Shown: positions 49,108 through 58,365, counted from the first letter of the stretch. The stretch: DNA of 64,000 nucleotides from Bacteroidaceae bacterium (GCA_902362595.1 CABIXF010000001.1:124001-188000), one strand, 5' to 3'. A program made the numbers and translations. The notes: generated by a model not told the origin, from the sequence alone.

Positions 49108-49701
49108 TTAGCGGTAGAGCCCTTTTTCCTGAATGATTCTGAACACTTCCGGATGCAGGAAATAGCGCAGGTCTTTCCCTTCGCGGATACCCTGGCGGAT
49201 GAAGGTCGAACTGATTTCGAGGAGGGGAGTCTGTACCACCCGGACATGAGGAGGAAGAGGAGTTGCATCCTCTAAGGGATAACCCCGACGCGGATAGACC
49301 AGAATGTGGTGACGGCGGATGATTTCCTCGGGCGACCGCCAACGGTCGAAAGCCTGCCAGTTGTCGGCTCCGATAATCAAGTGAAATTCCCGGTCGGGAT
49401 AGCTCTCGGCCAGTTTGTCGAGGGTATGGATGGTGTACGAAGGGCGGGGTAATTGGAATTCAAAATCGGAAGCCCGGAAACGGGGATATCCGGCCACGGC
49501 GGCTTCTACCATTTCCAGTCGGAGATGGTCATCAAGCAGCGTCTCGTTCTGCTTGAACGGATTTTGAGGGGTGACCAGGAACCAGACTTCCTCCAGTCCT
49601 CCGTATTCACACAGGTAATTGGCCAGTGCCAGATGTCCTATGTGAATCGGGTTGAAGGAGCCTCCGAAAAGTCCGGTTTTTATCTGAGACTTTTCTTCCA
49701 T
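49108..49701 (-). CDS. nadD: Nicotinate-nucleotide adenylyltransferase NadD
   Basis: This enzyme of about 197 residues adenylates nicotinate mononucleotide in NAD synthesis. The nucleotidyltransferase motif is [19 protein letters not shown] near the N-terminus. The C-terminal [15 protein letters not shown] is the family ISSTxIR motif. The frame is open to an ATG at 49725, but 49701 leaves less overlap with the small upstream gene and puts the [10 protein letters not shown] motif at the usual distance. With nadK at 16234-17109, the window encodes two NAD(P) synthesis steps. It is the last gene of the yicC-gmk operon. Confidence 0.9.
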   Translation of the reverse strand: MEEKSQIKTGLFGGSFNPIHIGHLALANYLCEYGGLEEVWFLVTPQNPFKQNETLLDDHLRLEMVEAAVAGYPRFRASDFEFQLPRPSYTIHTLDKLAESYPDREFHLIIGADNWQAFDRWRSPEEIIRRHHILVYPRRGYPLEDATPLPPHVRVVQTPLLEISSTFIRQGIREGKDLRYFLHPEVFRIIQEKGLYR

Positions 49702-49865
49702 TGGATATAGTTGAGAATCTGCCATATAGCCACCAGCAACATGGCGACGGCAATGATGTATTCTTCTTTGGCTACGGCCACTACGCCTACGGCAATGGCG
49801 GCCAGTCCGATGACGATGCAGAGCAGCGTCATCCAGCGCAGAACTTTTTTAGGATTTTTCGGCAT
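49680..49865 (-). CDS. Small two-span membrane protein of unknown function
   Basis: This 61-residue protein begins [15 protein letters not shown] and has two hydrophobic spans (about residues 11-29 and 34-52), a basic N-terminus and a basic tail, WKKSLR. It fits between gmk (12 bases upstream) and nadD, and its end overlaps the nadD start by 22 bases. That tight fit and the clear membrane pattern argue that it is a real gene. I do not recognise the family. Confidence 0.6.
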   Translation of the reverse strand: MPKNPKKVLRWMTLLCIVIGLAAIAVGVVAVAKEEYIIAVAMLLVAIWQILNYIQWKKSLR

Positions 49866-49877
49866 AGTCGGATGGAT

Positions 49878-50444
49878 TTAGTGTTGGAGAAAATGGCGGA
49901 TGGTCTGCAAGGCTTCCGCTTTGGCCTTTTCCAAGTCGTCGTTGACAATCACCACGTCGAACTTATCGGCATAGTCCAGTTCGAAGGTGGCTTTTGCCAG
50001 ACGGCTCTCGATGACTTCGGGCGCATCCGTACCTCGACCTGTCAGTCGCTTGCGGAGTTCCTCGATAGAAGGCGGCTGGATGAAGACCGACAAGGCCCGG
50101 TCGCCATAGAATTTCTTGATGTTGCATCCGCCCACCACGTCGACGTCGAAAATCACGTTCTGTCCGGCAGCGAGCTGCTTTTCCACCTGTGCCTTCAGGG
50201 TGCCGTAGAAACGGTCCTTGTACACTTCCTCGTATTCCAGAAACTCGTTATTGGCAATGCGCTGCTTGAATTCTTCCGGAGTCAGGAAGAAATATTCCAC
50301 GCCGTTCTGTTCTGTGCCACGGGGAGCGCGGCTGGTGGCCGAGATGGAAAATGCCAGGTTCAGGTTCTGTGTCAGCAAGTAATTGATGATGGTGGACTTG
50401 CCGGAGCCGGAAGGGGCTGAAAAGATGATAAGTTTTCCTGCCAT
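49878..50444 (-). CDS. gmk: Guanylate kinase
   Basis: This 188-residue enzyme phosphorylates GMP to GDP. The P-loop is FSAPSGSGKSTIINYL (residues about 8-23). The GMP-binding region contains ISATSRAPRGTEQNGVEYFF (about 35-54). QVEKQLAAGQNVIFDVDVVGG (split near residues 90-110) and RLTGRGTD complete the family pattern. It starts 6 bases after yicC ends and precedes the small membrane protein and nadD, all leftward. Confidence 0.95.
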   Translation of the reverse strand: MAGKLIIFSAPSGSGKSTIINYLLTQNLNLAFSISATSRAPRGTEQNGVEYFFLTPEEFKQRIANNEFLEYEEVYKDRFYGTLKAQVEKQLAAGQNVIFDVDVVGGCNIKKFYGDRALSVFIQPPSIEELRKRLTGRGTDAPEVIESRLAKATFELDYADKFDVVIVNDDLEKAKAEALQTIRHFLQH

Positions 50445-50450
50445 ATTTTT

Positions 50451-51326
50451 TTACATTACGTTCAACACTTGTTCCTTGATTTGTTCCAGTTCGTCTTTCA
50501 TCTGCACCACGAGGTTCTGCATCTCGGCATGGTTCGACTTGCTGCCGGTGGTGTTGATTTCGCGGCCCATTTCCTGTGCGATGAAGCCCAGCTTCTTGCC
50601 TTGTCCGTGTCCGCCCGCCATGGTTTCGCGGAAATATTTCAGGTGGTTGGCCAGACGCTGTTTTTCTTCGTTGATGTCCAGTTTCTCGATGTAGTAAATC
50701 AGTTCCTGTTCCAGACGGTTCTTGTCGTAATCAATGCTCAGGGTCTTTTCCAGCGCGTCGGTGATGCGTTCCCGGATTTTGGTCACACGTTCTTTCTCGT
50801 ACGGTTCGATGGACTTCAGCAGCCGTTCGATGTTGTTCAGCTTTTCCGTGAATTTCTTTTCGAGGGCGGCGCCTTCCTGTTTGCGGAAATCCACCAGGTG
50901 CTGCAAAGCCTCTTCGATGGTCTGTTTGGCCACGGTCCATTCCTCATCCGACAGTTCCTGCACGTCCACGCGCGTCAGCACGTCGGGCATGCGCAGCAGG
51001 GTGGCGAACCAGTCTTCCGGCAACGGAATGTGGCAGGTTTCAGAAATGGTTTTTATCTGGTTGTAATAGTTTTCTACGAGAGCGGTATTGATGGGAGTGG
51101 CCGATTCGGCGGCGTCTTTTTCCACCCATATACAGAAATCCACTTTCCCGCGTTCCAGGGTCTGCGTAATCAGGTTGCGGATTTCCATTTCTTTTTCACG
51201 ATACAATGGAGCGATGCGTGTGGACAAGTCCATTGCTTTGCTGTTCAACGATTTGATTTCTACGTTGATTTTTTTGTCTCCGAAGGCGGTGGTTGCTTTG
51301 CCGTATCCGGTCATTGACTGTATCAT
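50451..51326 (-). CDS. YicC/YloC family endoribonuclease
   Basis: This 291-residue protein begins MIQSMTGYGKATTAFGDKKI and ends with the YicC C-terminal domain (AQEMGREINTTGSKSNHAEM). Members cut RNA in the cytoplasm, and E. coli YicC affects small-RNA decay. Charged helical stretches fill the middle (about residues 150-230). It is the first gene of the operon with gmk and nadD, a common order. A minus-7 box lies 31 bases before its ATG. Confidence 0.93.
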   Translation of the reverse strand: MIQSMTGYGKATTAFGDKKINVEIKSLNSKAMDLSTRIAPLYREKEMEIRNLITQTLERGKVDFCIWVEKDAAESATPINTALVENYYNQIKTISETCHIPLPEDWFATLLRMPDVLTRVDVQELSDEEWTVAKQTIEEALQHLVDFRKQEGAALEKKFTEKLNNIERLLKSIEPYEKERVTKIRERITDALEKTLSIDYDKNRLEQELIYYIEKLDINEEKQRLANHLKYFRETMAGGHGQGKKLGFIAQEMGREINTTGSKSNHAEMQNLVVQMKDELEQIKEQVLNVM

Positions 51327-51356
51327 AACTCCTTTTGTTTTTTAATCATTTGAGTG

Positions 51357-51364
51357 CAAAGGTA
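51357..51364 (-). promoter_or_regulatory. minus-7 box of the yicC-gmk-nadD operon
   Basis: CAAAGGTA on the plus strand is TACCTTTG on the reverse strand, a TAnnTTTG match. No minus-33 TTG is obvious. Confidence 0.55.
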
Positions 51365-51508
51365 GGAAAAATCTGCATAAAGCGTAAACGGCTGTGTAAA
51401 AAACGTATGAAATCGCTCTGCGACGGGTAGATAAAGCCTGATAACCCCGTGGAAATAAGTTTGTTTTTCCTTGTCTGTTTTTCCAGGGATACCTGCATTT
51501 TCTCTGTC

Positions 51509-51592
51509 CCACACTGTGAAATACAAAAACCACAGTGTGGGATACATATTTCACAGTGTGGAATACAAATCCCGCATTGTGGAACAGAGAAT
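51509..51592. repeat. four tandem 21-bp degenerate repeats
   Basis: Units start at 51509, 51530, 51551 and 51572 with exact 21-bp spacing. The shared pattern is CCACAGTGTGGAATACAAA with changes in each unit. Units 2 and 3 carry CACAGTGTG unchanged. It lies mid-gap between divergent operons. Confidence 0.8.
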
Positions 51593-51735
51593 GTTTGGTG
51601 GCATTTGGAGGAATGTTTGCGGAAGTTTCCGGTTTTGCGAACCGGGAGATTGGAATTTATGCAGGTCGGTTGGTCTTTCGGAAAGGCTTTGTCACTTTCT
51701 GTTCCTTTTTTCGTGAGAGAGTGAGAAGAAAAGTG

Positions 51736-51743
51736 TATATTTG
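51736..51743 (+). promoter_or_regulatory. minus-7 box of the tsaB-murA-rseP gene run
   Basis: TATATTTG matches TAnnTTTG and lies 32 bases before the tsaB ATG. No clear minus-33 element is seen. Confidence 0.55.
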
Positions 51744-51775
51744 CAGACTAATATATAATTGTATTGAATTTAATT

Positions 51776-52465
51776 ATGTCGTGCATTTTACATATTGAAA
51801 CGTCGACGGAAGTCTGCTCGGTGGCAGTGAGCCAGGACGGGGCTTCCATTTTCTCGAAAGAAGATTTTAACGGCCCTTCGCATGCGACTGTGCTGGGAGT
51901 ATTTGTAGATGAAGCCTTGTCGTTTGCCGACAGCCATGCCATTCCGGTGGATGCGGTAGCGGTGAGCTGTGGTCCGGGTTCCTATACGGGACTGCGTATC
52001 GGGGTTTCCATGGCGAAGGGAATCTGCTACGGACGGAACATTCCGCTGATTGGGCTTCCTACGCTGGAGGTGATGTGCGTGCCGGTACTGCTGGCTCACG
52101 ACCTGCCGGAAGATGCCTTGCTTTGCCCGATGATTGATGCACGCCGGATGGAAGTGTATGCGGCGGTGTACAACCGTGCCCTGAAGGTACAGCGTGAAAT
52201 CGGTGCAGACATCGTAGATGAAAATTCGTATGCCGAGTTCTTGGAAAAGCATCCGGTATATTTCTTTGGCAACGGGGCCGCTAAATGCAAGGAAAAACTG
52301 ACGCATCCCAATGCGCATTTCCTGGAAAATATACATCCGCTGGCCAAATGGATGTTCCCGTTGGCTGAAAAGGCGATGGCTACACAGGATTTCAAGGATG
52401 TAGCTTATTTTGAACCTTTCTATCTCAAGGAATTTGTGGCCTCCAAGCCTAAAAAACTGTTGTAA
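51776..52465 (+). CDS. tsaB: tRNA threonylcarbamoyladenosine synthesis protein TsaB
   Basis: This 229-residue protein is a catalytically silent ASKHA-fold partner of TsaD and TsaE in making the t6A base at tRNA position 37. Family features are ILHIETSTEVCSVAVSQDG near the start and VAVSCGPGSYTGLRIGVSMA (about residues 59-78). A TTG-initiated extension to 51764 is possible, but the ATG at 51776 matches the family. It begins a rightward run through rseP. Confidence 0.93.
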   Translation: MSCILHIETSTEVCSVAVSQDGASIFSKEDFNGPSHATVLGVFVDEALSFADSHAIPVDAVAVSCGPGSYTGLRIGVSMAKGICYGRNIPLIGLPTLEVMCVPVLLAHDLPEDALLCPMIDARRMEVYAAVYNRALKVQREIGADIVDENSYAEFLEKHPVYFFGNGAAKCKEKLTHPNAHFLENIHPLAKWMFPLAEKAMATQDFKDVAYFEPFYLKEFVASKPKKLL

Positions 52466-52512
52466 GAGAACAGATGGAAAGTCGTAGAATGTGGAATAAC
52501 TGATAATTTTAT

Positions 52513-53112
52513 ATGGAATATAATACCCAGCAGCGAAAATTACCACTTCCGGAATACGGAAGAAGTGTGCAGAACATGGTAGACCATGCCTTGACCATCG
52601 AGGATCGTGCGGAACGTCAACGGTGTGCCAATACCATCGTGAATATTATGGGAGGGATGTTTCCTCAATTGCGTGACATGGAAGATTTCCGCCGTAAGTT
52701 GTGGGATCATCTGGCTATCATGGCCGACTTTAAACTGGATATTGACTATCCGGTGGAAATCGTGAAGAAGGAAAGTCTGGAAGTGAAACCCGACCGGATT
52801 CCTTATTCGCCCAATGTGATTCGCTATCGCCATTATGGACGATTTATCCAGGATTTGATAAAAATTGCGGTAGATTATCCGGAAGGTGAAGAGAAAAAAC
52901 AGTTGATTAAGTACATTGCCAACCACATGAAGAAAGATTACCTCAATTTTAACAAAGATGGGGTGGAAGACCAGAAAATTCTGGATGATTTGTGTGAACT
53001 GTCAGGCGGACGTATCAAACTGTCGGCCGATGAACTTCATCTGGTAGAGCAACGTACGGTAGGACCGCGTCGTCGGCAGATGAACAACAACCAGCAAAGA
53101 AAGAAATATTAA
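52513..53112 (+). CDS. DUF4290 domain protein
   Basis: This 199-residue protein is soluble and largely helical. It begins MEYNTQQRKLPLPEYGRSVQ and contains GGMFPQLRDMEDFRRKLWDH. It appears to be the Bacteroidetes-specific DUF4290 family, which has no known function and is commonly encoded before murA. The tail (about residues 180-199) is basic and rich in Gln and Asn. Its steady place between tsaB and murA suggests a housekeeping role, but none can be named. Confidence 0.82.
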   Translation: MEYNTQQRKLPLPEYGRSVQNMVDHALTIEDRAERQRCANTIVNIMGGMFPQLRDMEDFRRKLWDHLAIMADFKLDIDYPVEIVKKESLEVKPDRIPYSPNVIRYRHYGRFIQDLIKIAVDYPEGEEKKQLIKYIANHMKKDYLNFNKDGVEDQKILDDLCELSGGRIKLSADELHLVEQRTVGPRRRQMNNNQQRKKY

Positions 53113-53127
53113 TCAAAATCGGATACT

Positions 53128-54435
53128 ATGGCTTCATTTGTAATCGAAGGAGGGCACAAACTGCAGGGGGAGATTGTGCCTCAGGGGGCTAAGAACGAAG
53201 TGCTGCAGGTGCTTTGTGCTACGTTGTTGACAGACGAGGAAGTGATTATCGGAAACATTCCGAATATTCTGGATGTCAATAACCTGATACAGCTGCTCCG
53301 TGATATGGGCGTAAAAGTAGCAAAAACAGGAAGTGATACGTTCTCTTTTCAGGCGGATAATTTGAATCTGGCTTACCTGGAAAGCGATGAGTTCTTGGGA
53401 CGCTGCTCCAAACTGCGTGGCTCGGTCATGTTGGTCGGTCCTTTGATTGCCCGTTTTGGGAAAGCAATGATTTCCAAACCGGGAGGTGACAAGATTGGTC
53501 GCCGGCGTTTGGATACCCATTTCTTGGGTATTCAGAAACTGGGTGCTTCGTTTGATCACGATGCTGCGAAAGGTCGTTTTTGTATTACTGCTGACAAGCT
53601 GAAAGGTACGTATATGTTGCTGGATGAGGCATCTGTCACAGGTACGGCCAATATTATTATGGCGGCAGTGCTGGCCGAAGGAGTCACCACGATTTACAAT
53701 GCGGCCTGTGAGCCTTATGTACAGCAGTTGTGCCGGATGTTGAACCGGATGGGTGCCAAAATCTCGGGCATCGCTTCCAATTTGCTGACCATTGAGGGTG
53801 TGAAGAGCCTGAAAGGTTGTGCGCATACGGTGTTGCCGGATATGATTGAGGTGGGAAGTTTTATTGGCATGGCGGCTATGACGGCCAGTGAAATCACGAT
53901 CAAGAATGTGTCGTATGAAAATTTAGGAATCATTCCCGACAGTTTCCGTCGGCTGGGTATTCAGCTGGAGCAGCGGGGCGACGATATTTATGTGCCCGCA
54001 CAGGAACACTATCAGATTGATTCGTTCATTGATGGCTCTATCATGACGATTGCCGACGCTCCATGGCCGGGACTGACTCCCGACTTGCTGAGTGTGATGC
54101 TGGTGGTAGCTACCCAGGCCAAAGGAAGTGTGCTGATTCACCAGAAAATGTTTGAAAGCCGCCTGTTCTTCGTGGATAAGCTGATTGACATGGGGGCGCA
54201 GATTATCTTGTGCGACCCACACCGCGCCGTGGTCATCGGTCATGACCGTAACTTCTGTCTGCGGGGAGGCAATATGACCTCTCCGGATATCCGTGCCGGC
54301 ATTGCTTTGCTGATTGCGGCTTTGGGAGCGAAAGGTATCAGCCATATCCATAACATTGAACAGATAGACCGGGGATACCAACACATTGAACAGCGACTGA
54401 GTGCGCTGGGAGCACGTATCACCCGTATAGAATAA
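53128..54435 (+). CDS. murA: UDP-N-acetylglucosamine 1-carboxyvinyltransferase MurA
   Basis: This 435-residue enzyme adds enolpyruvate to UDP-GlcNAc in the first committed step of peptidoglycan synthesis. The N-terminal PQGAKNEVLQVLCATLL holds the conserved lysine. The active-site loop reads KPGGDKIGRRRLDTHF, so residue 121 is Asp where E. coli has Cys115, the residue fosfomycin alkylates. The C-terminal PWPGLTPDLLSVMLV and the late GANMTSPDIRA-like GGNMTSPDIRAGIALL are family motifs. rimM follows 3 bases on. Confidence 0.95.
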   Translation: MASFVIEGGHKLQGEIVPQGAKNEVLQVLCATLLTDEEVIIGNIPNILDVNNLIQLLRDMGVKVAKTGSDTFSFQADNLNLAYLESDEFLGRCSKLRGSVMLVGPLIARFGKAMISKPGGDKIGRRRLDTHFLGIQKLGASFDHDAAKGRFCITADKLKGTYMLLDEASVTGTANIIMAAVLAEGVTTIYNAACEPYVQQLCRMLNRMGAKISGIASNLLTIEGVKSLKGCAHTVLPDMIEVGSFIGMAAMTASEITIKNVSYENLGIIPDSFRRLGIQLEQRGDDIYVPAQEHYQIDSFIDGSIMTIADAPWPGLTPDLLSVMLVVATQAKGSVLIHQKMFESRLFFVDKLIDMGAQIILCDPHRAVVIGHDRNFCLRGGNMTSPDIRAGIALLIAALGAKGISHIHNIEQIDRGYQHIEQRLSALGARITRIE

Positions 54436-54438
54436 GGT

Positions 54439-54951
54439 ATGATTAGAAAAGAGGAAGTTTTTAAGATAGGAATCATCAACAAGCCGCATGGGGTAAAAGG
54501 TGAAGTCTCGTTTACGTTTACCGACGACATCTTCGACCGGGTGGATTGTGAGTATCTGATTCTGTTGCTGGACGGGATTCTGGTCCCGTTCTTCATCGAG
54601 GAGTATCGTTTCCGCTCCGATAACGTGGCTCTGGTGAAATTCGAGGGAGTGGATACAGCGGAAAAGGCACGTAGTTTTACCAACGTGGAAGTGTATTTCC
54701 CGGTGAAGTACATGGATGAGCAAGATGAAATCACGTCGTGGAATTTCTTCGTCGGATTTAAGGTACACGATGTGCATCATGGTGATTTGGGTGAAGTAGT
54801 GGATGTGGATGATGCTACGATGAATGTCTTGTTTGTCATAGAGAAGGAGGGGGAAGAACTGCTTTTGCCTGCTCATGAAGAGTTTATACTCAACATTGAC
54901 AGGGAACAGAAACTTTTGACGGTAGACATTCCCGACGGTTTATTGGACTAA
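54439..54951 (+). CDS. rimM: Ribosome maturation factor RimM
   Basis: This 170-residue protein helps assemble the 30S subunit head. The N-terminal RimM barrel has [19 protein letters not shown] (about residues 9-27), and the C-terminal PRC-barrel-like part has [19 protein letters not shown] (about 116-134). The length is normal for Bacteroidetes RimM. It lies between murA and the M23 peptidase with gaps of 3 and 12 bases. Confidence 0.93.
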   Translation: MIRKEEVFKIGIINKPHGVKGEVSFTFTDDIFDRVDCEYLILLLDGILVPFFIEEYRFRSDNVALVKFEGVDTAEKARSFTNVEVYFPVKYMDEQDEITSWNFFVGFKVHDVHHGDLGEVVDVDDATMNVLFVIEKEGEELLLPAHEEFILNIDREQKLLTVDIPDGLLD

Positions 54952-54963
54952 AAAGCTTGTGGC

Positions 54964-55821
54964 ATGAAAAAGAAAGGGCGTAAGGCATTTTGGCGGAATA
55001 TTAAGTTTAAATATAAACTGACCATCATTAACGAAAATACCTTGGAAGAGGTAGTAGGCATTCATGTGTCGAAGTTGAACGGATTCTCTGTATTGCTTGC
55101 TACTTGTACGGTAATCTTTCTTTTGGCTGCCATTATTATTGTGTTTACTCCTTTGCGGAATTATCTTCCGGGCTACATGAACAGTGAAGTCCGTTCGCAG
55201 GTGGTGACGAATGCACTGAAGGCTGATTCACTGGCAGATGCCTTGGAAAGGCAAAATAGGTATATCATGAATATACAGGATATCTTCAGTGGAAAGGTAA
55301 ATGTGGATACCGTGCAGTCGATAGACTCATTGACCTCCATCCGGACGGCAGAATTGATGGGCCGTTCAAAAGAAGAGGATGATTTCCGGCGGAAATATGA
55401 AGAACGGCAAAAGACCGAATTGGCTACTGGAACGGAGGAACATGAATTGTCGGGACTGTTGTTTTTCCGTCCTACAAAGGGGATTGTAGTCAAGGATTTC
55501 TCTCCGGCACACCAACATTATGGAGTAGATATGGCGGCTGCCATGGACGAAAGTATCGTGGCTGCTATGGATGGTACGGTGATGCTGGTGGTGCAGACGC
55601 CCGACAAGGGTTTCCTGATTCAGATTCAGCATGAACAGAATTTTATTTCCATTTATAAGCATTGCGGCACTCCGAGGAAGAAGGAAGGCGACCGTGTAAA
55701 AGGAGGAGAAGTTATCGCATTGGCCGGAACGGAGGACGAAGGCAGACATGTGTCGCATGTGCATTTTGAACTGTGGCACGAGGGAGCTCCGATTGATCCG
55801 GCAAAATATGTTGTATTTTAA
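54964..55821 (+). CDS. M23-family metallopeptidase, membrane anchored
   Basis: This 285-residue protein has a short basic cytoplasmic start, one membrane span (about residues 39-60), a charged stalk (about 70-165) and a C-terminal LytM/M23 domain. Zinc ligands should be His185 and Asp189 (HYGVDMAA) and His267 (HVHFELW), with His265 as the catalytic partner. All are intact, so it should be an active peptidoglycan endopeptidase in the periplasm. It sits between rimM and dxr, and dxr starts 4 bases after its stop. Confidence 0.88.
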   Translation: MKKKGRKAFWRNIKFKYKLTIINENTLEEVVGIHVSKLNGFSVLLATCTVIFLLAAIIIVFTPLRNYLPGYMNSEVRSQVVTNALKADSLADALERQNRYIMNIQDIFSGKVNVDTVQSIDSLTSIRTAELMGRSKEEDDFRRKYEERQKTELATGTEEHELSGLLFFRPTKGIVVKDFSPAHQHYGVDMAAAMDESIVAAMDGTVMLVVQTPDKGFLIQIQHEQNFISIYKHCGTPRKKEGDRVKGGEVIALAGTEDEGRHVSHVHFELWHEGAPIDPAKYVVF

Positions 55822-55825
55822 AGTT

Positions 55826-56983
55826 ATGAAAAAACAGATTGCCATATTAGGTTCTACCGGTTCCATCGGTACGCAGGCTCTTCAAGTGATTGGGGAGCAT
55901 CCTGATTTGTATGAGGTATATGCGCTTACGGCCAACAACAAGGTGGAGTTGCTGGCTGAACAGGCACGTAAGTTTCACCCGGAGGTGGTGGTGATAGCAA
56001 ATGAAGACAAATATAAAGCATTGAAGGAAGCATTGGCCGACGAGCCGGTGAAAGTATATGCCGGAGCCGAGGCGTTGTGTCAGGTGGTCGAGTCGCAGCC
56101 CATCGACATCGTATTGACAGCCATGGTGGGGTATGCCGGCCTGAAACCGACTATCAATGCCATTAAGGCTGGAAAAATCATTGCTTTAGCTAATAAGGAG
56201 ACCTTGGTAGTGGCCGGTGAACTGATTACCGGACTGGCTCGGCAGTATAAGACACCGATTTTGCCGGTGGATTCTGAACATTCAGCCATTTTCCAGTGTT
56301 TGGAAATTAACAATCCCGTACACAAGGTGATTCTGACGGCTTCGGGAGGACCGTTCCGTACGTTTACCATGGAGCAGTTGCAGACGGTAACCAAAGAGCA
56401 GGCTCTGAAGCATCCCAACTGGTCGATGGGAGCGAAAATCACGATTGACTCTGCGTCGATGATGAACAAAGGCTTTGAGGTGATTGAGGCCAAATGGCTG
56501 TTTGGAGTAACTCCTGCGCAGATTGAGGTGGTGGTGCATCCGCAGTCGGTGATTCATTCCATGGTGGAATTTGAAGACGGGGCGGTGAAAGCCCAACTGG
56601 GCGTACCCGACATGCGTCTGCCTATCCAATATGCCTTCTCGTATCCGAAGCGGGAGCATCTTTCGGGCGAGCGGCTGGATTTTGCCAAATACAATACGTT
56701 GACTTTCGAGAAACCAGACACGCAGCGTTTCCGCAACTTGGCACTGGCTTACGAGGCTCTGCACCAGGGAGGAAACATGCCTTGTATCGTGAATGCGGCC
56801 AATGAGGTGGTGGTGGCTGCCTTTTTGAAAGACCAGATTTCATTTTTGGGAATGAGTGACGTGATTGAAAAAGCAATGAATCGCGTACCTTTTATCCAGA
56901 CACCTACTTATGGTGATTATGTGGCTACCGATGCCGAAACACGGCGTATTGCCGCAGAATTGGTGATTAATGGGATGAAATAA
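55826..56983 (+). CDS. dxr: 1-deoxy-D-xylulose 5-phosphate reductoisomerase Dxr
   Basis: This 385-residue enzyme converts deoxyxylulose phosphate to methylerythritol phosphate with NADPH. The NADPH loop is IAILGSTGSIGTQALQV (residues about 5-21). The metal and substrate sites lie in LPVDSEHSAIFQCL (about 147-160) and ASGGPFRT. NWSMGAKITIDSASMMNKGFE (split near 202-222) is the family signature. The frame is open upstream inside the M23 gene, but the ATG at 55826 is correct for the family. Confidence 0.96.
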   Translation: MKKQIAILGSTGSIGTQALQVIGEHPDLYEVYALTANNKVELLAEQARKFHPEVVVIANEDKYKALKEALADEPVKVYAGAEALCQVVESQPIDIVLTAMVGYAGLKPTINAIKAGKIIALANKETLVVAGELITGLARQYKTPILPVDSEHSAIFQCLEINNPVHKVILTASGGPFRTFTMEQLQTVTKEQALKHPNWSMGAKITIDSASMMNKGFEVIEAKWLFGVTPAQIEVVVHPQSVIHSMVEFEDGAVKAQLGVPDMRLPIQYAFSYPKREHLSGERLDFAKYNTLTFEKPDTQRFRNLALAYEALHQGGNMPCIVNAANEVVVAAFLKDQISFLGMSDVIEKAMNRVPFIQTPTYGDYVATDAETRRIAAELVINGMK

Positions 56984-57024
56984 AAATCTAAATTATATAA
57001 TATAAAGTAAGAAGTTAAGTAGAA

Positions 57025-58365
57025 ATGGAAACATTTTTGATTCGTGCCCTTCAGTTGATTCTCAGCTTGTCGTTGCTGGTGATTATTCATGAGGGGGGAC
57101 ATTTTTTCTTCGCCCGCCTGTTCAAGATTCGGGTGGAGAAGTTTTATATATTCTTTGACCCTTGGTTTTCGCTGTTCAAGTACAAACCGAAGAACAGTGA
57201 CACGGAATATGGAGTGGGATGGTTGCCGTTAGGTGGGTATTGCAAGATTTCGGGAATGATTGACGAGTCGATGGATACCGAACAGATGAAACAGCCGGCC
57301 CAGCCGTGGGAGTTCCGTTCCAAACCGGCGTGGCAGCGTTTGCTGGTCATGATAGGAGGAGTCTTGATGAACTTCCTGCTGGCCTTGTTCATTTATTCCA
57401 TGATTCTGTTTACGTGGGGAGATCGTTACACGGCTTTGAGTGACATGACCATGGGCATGAAATTCAGTGAGCATGCGAAGGAAATCGGCTTTCGTGACGG
57501 AGATATTTTGAAGAGTGCTGACGGCGAGGAACTGACTCGTTTCAATATGGACATGATTCGCAGCATTGTGGAGGCTCGTGAGGTTACCGTGTTGCGGAAA
57601 GGACAGGAAAAGAAAATTCTGTTGCCGGAACTGAGCTTGCTGGATGTGGCAAAAGAGGATCCTCCTTTTGTGGATGTATTTTATCCAAATGTGGTCGATT
57701 CGGTGCTGCCGGGCGGAGGATTTGCCAAGGCAGGTGTTCAAAAAGGAGATTCTTTGTTGGCATTCAATGGAAAGACGATGACTTCATGGAATGAGTTCCT
57801 GGACAATATGGCAGATTTGAAGGCGAAAGCCGAATTGGATAAAAAGACATCGGCTGAGTTTACGTTGGTATATTCACGTGCCGGCGTGCGGGATACAGTT
57901 AAAGTCTTGACTGACGATAAGTTTAAGGTAGCGGCCATGGGAGGTTTGGTAGATTACAAACAACGTACGTTGACTTATGGATTCTTTGAATCCTTCCCGG
58001 CAGGAGTTACTTTAGGAGTAAATACCTTGAAAGGCTATGTGAATGACATGAAATATGTATTCACGAAAGAGGGTGCCAAGAGTGTGGGAGGTTTTGCCAC
58101 CATTGGAAGTATCTTCCCGAAGGTATGGGACTGGCAGCGTTTCTGGGAAATGACGGCCTTCTTGTCCATTATTCTGGCTTTTATGAACATTCTGCCGATA
58201 CCGGCACTCGACGGTGGCCATGTCTTGTTCTTGCTGTACGAGATTATCGCCCGCCGGAAGCCGAGTGACAAATTCTTGGAATATGCACAGATGGTGGGAA
58301 TGTTCCTGCTGTTCGGCTTGCTTATCTGGGCCAACTTCAACGATGTGTTGAGGTTCTTGTTTTAG
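57025..58365 (+). CDS. rseP: Site-2 intramembrane metalloprotease RseP
   Basis: This 446-residue inner-membrane protease cleaves membrane-spanning substrates such as anti-sigma factors. The zinc motif is HEGGH (His22, Glu23, His26) in the first span. A second motif, PALDGGHVLF, lies in the C-terminal spans. Two periplasmic PDZ-like domains occupy about residues 130-300. It follows dxr by 41 bases, as is common in Bacteroidetes, and ends the tsaB-to-rseP run before a terminator. Confidence 0.94.
   Translation: METFLIRALQLILSLSLLVIIHEGGHFFFARLFKIRVEKFYIFFDPWFSLFKYKPKNSDTEYGVGWLPLGGYCKISGMIDESMDTEQMKQPAQPWEFRSKPAWQRLLVMIGGVLMNFLLALFIYSMILFTWGDRYTALSDMTMGMKFSEHAKEIGFRDGDILKSADGEELTRFNMDMIRSIVEAREVTVLRKGQEKKILLPELSLLDVAKEDPPFVDVFYPNVVDSVLPGGGFAKAGVQKGDSLLAFNGKTMTSWNEFLDNMADLKAKAELDKKTSAEFTLVYSRAGVRDTVKVLTDDKFKVAAMGGLVDYKQRTLTYGFFESFPAGVTLGVNTLKGYVNDMKYVFTKEGAKSVGGFATIGSIFPKVWDWQRFWEMTAFLSIILAFMNILPIPALDGGHVLFLLYEIIARRKPSDKFLEYAQMVGMFLLFGLLIWANFNDVLRFLF

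Larger units (their letters stand above)
51327..51775. other. 449-base gap between yicC and tsaB
   Basis: Small reading frames here are low in quality and none is supported. The gap holds the yicC minus-7 box (51357-51364), four 21-bp tandem units (51509-51592) and the tsaB minus-7 box (51736-51743). Confidence 0.6.

Noticed and set aside
51509..51592. A short CRISPR array
   Set aside because: Units are directly tandem with no separate spacers, the repeat is only 21 bp and degenerate, and no cas gene is in the window. The same holds for the arrays at 7713 and 61541.
51449..51798. Several 80-90 codon overlapping frames in the yicC-tsaB gap
   Set aside because: They arise from the 21-bp repeat, whose length is a multiple of three and keeps all frames open. 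The products lack any domain pattern.
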